From contig BHEQ01000013.1 of assembly GCA_003864535.1 (NCBI GenBank), forward strand, positions 1-16,424: 16,424 nucleotides of DNA, read 5' to 3'. Positions 15,801 to 16,424 of this stretch are shown piece by piece. Numbering within the stretch: the first letter of the stretch is position 1; each line of letters begins with the position of its first letter. The position numbers and the translations under genes are program-made. The notes beneath the pieces were generated by a model that was given only the letters and a program-made list of their open reading frames with translations, was not told the origin of the DNA and did no database searches. The DNA is from Gammaproteobacteria bacterium (GTDB lineage Bacteria; Pseudomonadota; Gammaproteobacteria; Cardiobacteriales; Wohlfahrtiimonadaceae).

Positions 15801-16351
15801 TTTTTATTTATAGTTAAATTAACCTCAGTAACAGCTAATTCATTTAATTCAAAAGTAATAGGTAAATTAATCTCTTTAAGGCTAACTGGTTTGAAAATAA
15901 AATCATTTTTATTATTAATCTCTGCATCGTTATTTGCCGCAGGAATTATATCCAAATCAAGCTTAGATATTTTAAGATGTTCAAGTTTAAGATGACGCTC
16001 ATAAAATAAATCTTTAAGTACCGATGGCGACCACTTTAAATCTAAAGAATTAAAGGCTATCGTCGTATTTGGCAGCTTAATAGAAACACCTGTTAAGCTT
16101 GTTTGCGCGAACAATGTCCCTGATGCTTGCGTATATACAAAGATGCCATTACTAAATCTTTGCCCCATATTTAGCGCGAAACGTAAGCCGCTTTCAGTCG
16201 CGCTTATCCAGTAGCATAATATGATGATTATAGGAATTATCAAGATAATAAAGCTAAGAGTATATTTAATAAATTTTAAAATAAATCTTAAAACAAACCT
16301 TAAAATAAATCTCTTCATAAATATAAATGGTGTTCTTAAAAAAGAGTGCAA
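12884..16351 (-). CDS. tamB: Translocation and assembly module subunit TamB (DUF490)
   Basis: TamB is a giant inner-membrane-anchored periplasmic protein that bridges to the outer membrane. It partners TamA in barrel assembly and is implicated in phospholipid transport. The protein has an N-terminal signal anchor (about residues 29-49, LSFIILIIPIIIILCYWI), then ATESGLRFALNMGQRF as in TamB/AsmA-type proteins, and a long beta-rich region. The conserved C-terminal DUF490 domain has GGIKLNKDVNQQIKASGTL, YEIYGQKLSIDRGRVLFSGG, NPGLDFQASR, VGVRVSGSLKKPKLTLFS, PDTHIVSYLILGRAP and a final VDLLYSKERD. It is about 100 residues shorter than E. coli TamB (1259 aa). An Asn-rich stretch lies near residues 255-295. 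The listed start is TTG at 16351. An ATG at 16318 (MKRF) is an alternative, neither has a ribosome site, and the frame stays open to 16424, so the gene may begin outside the window. Confidence 0.88.
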   Translation of the reverse strand: MHSFLRTPFIFMKRFILRFVLRFILKFIKYTLSFIILIIPIIIILCYWISATESGLRFALNMGQRFSNGIFVYTQASGTLFAQTSLTGVSIKLPNTTIAFNSLDLKWSPSVLKDLFYERHLKLEHLKISKLDLDIIPAANNDAEINNKNDFIFKPVSLKEINLPITFELNELAVTEVNLTINKNKLINSANLHLSGLFKHEIWQLQDIDLTAKVIEKNIILPIDIKGFVLIKPKEDYLDLNFNALLDKIELGHQGFDNISNINIANTKEDINTQDINNKTIDNDNNIKNKNINQDQAPLVLDIHTQLSLKGELNNLVLMLDAQEMGQSFLKMPTLLKTVVEIKNQDELELMFNLTQQEAEIKLQAQWKYSDINHISSNLKLNIPSLKNLVEPYIADSALVVDGVQSFPHIIRGKMTWDINVNGNLPLPTMDAILNADNLMFDDFRLKALRFTTTIDSNQVIDLSLMVAELFQKKALLWKGDVSFKGRLDEHIFNIAAKSPFGSLNINADGKVGRFVHSLIAPPNLDLEKDLKINLDPNLADIWQGTINTFEVNPMKIGLLKLDMPSQLHIDKNKQTLSNLCLNKFPASICLQGQNIDGNTFGTLAIRGILPSLFKDYLPKELNIKTSINAVASGQFKSMQDFIGVLEVQFVPGSMNYLVQGRNLNIPLKKSLLSIEARPAQIKSKLDLDWGDYLNIQGSGGMELPKISPDTKNKTKLQQQKSFIDQIKVFGTFVAKVPNIEWARIMLPQLKTLKGNIHSNGTLAGVISKPLMDIKLSFDQGSMFIPDLNQEFSDISIYAQLRSNQPIITLDGSLRTDQAKLKLTGSANILKTTLSVNAKAERLHIANADKIKVWVSPDITFNMDGKVNSLTGSLTIDEADIMLGSDEKSRPVISKSEDIIIKKKQEDKQSNFMSNLKMNFQINISDKVKVGNDDLSTTIKGGIKLNKDVNQQIKASGTLSLGTGVYEIYGQKLSIDRGRVLFSGGIVTNPGLDFQASRQFDNKQSGGKVVVGVRVSGSLKKPKLTLFSTPNLPDTHIVSYLILGRAPDGKSGGESLMLLNAVRQIAMGKSKKPLGDFASKLGLDEIGLSQNSDGNASLGIGKNITKDFYIGAGVGLTDSSSFIKVRYQLMQFLNLEGVAGSQESAVDLLYSKERD
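16276..16311. repeat. 12-bp tandem repeat inside the tamB 5' end
   Basis: Three adjacent 12-bp units, TTAAAATAAATC, TTAAAACAAACC and TTAAAATAAATC, lie at 16276-16311. Read on the minus strand they encode RFIL-RFVL-RFIL, continuing as the related KFIK. The block forms a basic, amphipathic stretch directly before the membrane anchor of TamB. Because the unit is a multiple of three, copy changes would keep the frame. Confidence 0.85.
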
Positions 16352-16396
16352 TTTGGGCTTTATATTTTGCAGCGCAAGCTTATCTTGATTAACATG

Positions 16397-16424
16397 AACA
16401 GCATTAATATTAACAGCATTAATC
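16397..16424. repeat. 15-bp direct repeat at the right edge
   Basis: AACAGCATTAATATT (16397-16411) is followed by AACAGCATTAATC (16412-16424), cut by the window end. In the tamB frame on the minus strand this reads INAVN-INAVH, a five-residue repeat with no stop. That fits, but does not prove, that tamB coding sequence continues past 16351. Confidence 0.75.

Noticed and set aside
13222..15995. Various 61-119 residue frames opposite or within tamB
   Set aside because: They are antisense or out-of-frame shadows of an intact large gene, with no ribosome sites or recognisable domains.

Overview
The window looks like chromosomal DNA from an AT-rich Gram-negative bacterium, most likely a gammaproteobacterium. 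It encodes a TamB-type envelope protein, which points to an outer membrane. It also has a soluble periplasmic sugar-binding protein with a signal peptide, and FucK and FucU proteins that read very much like the enterobacterial ones. I cannot name the genus.

Left half (about 146-8961, all + strand): an L-fucose uptake and breakdown operon. A leader with a sigma70-like promoter precedes a FucI-like ketol isomerase of an unusual type. Next come an RbsA/RbsC/RbsB-type sugar ABC importer (ATPase, permease, binding protein), L-fuculokinase FucK, a class II aldolase (FucA role) and L-fucose mutarotase FucU. Read as a pathway: the ABC system brings the sugar in, FucU interconverts its anomers, the isomerase makes L-fuculose, FucK phosphorylates it, and the aldolase splits L-fuculose-1-phosphate into DHAP and L-lactaldehyde. 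No FucP permease, FucR regulator, FucO, lactaldehyde dehydrogenase or fucosidase gene is visible. The promoter region is mirrored: a 26-bp identical inverted repeat places a matching promoter facing left off the window.

Right half (9100-16424, all - strand): a large SNF2-family ATPase with an N-terminal SWIM zinc-finger motif, and upstream of it (to the right) TamB. The TamB reading frame is still open at the right edge, so its true start is uncertain. fucU and the SNF2 gene converge.

Non-coding structure: three copies of a 121-122 bp near-palindromic intergenic repeat sit immediately 3' of fucI, of fucK, and between fucU and the SNF2 gene. A short degenerate relative lies downstream of tamB. 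All four are attached to gene 3' ends, which resembles ERIC/MITE-type elements used as 3' RNA hairpins. The window also has an ATTT tetranucleotide tract between permease and binding-protein genes, a hairpin before fucK, a GATAAT-rich palindromic array in front of the SNF2 gene, and in-frame 12-bp and 15-bp repeats at the tamB 5' end. I see no phage genes, transposases, CRISPR arrays, tRNAs or rRNAs.
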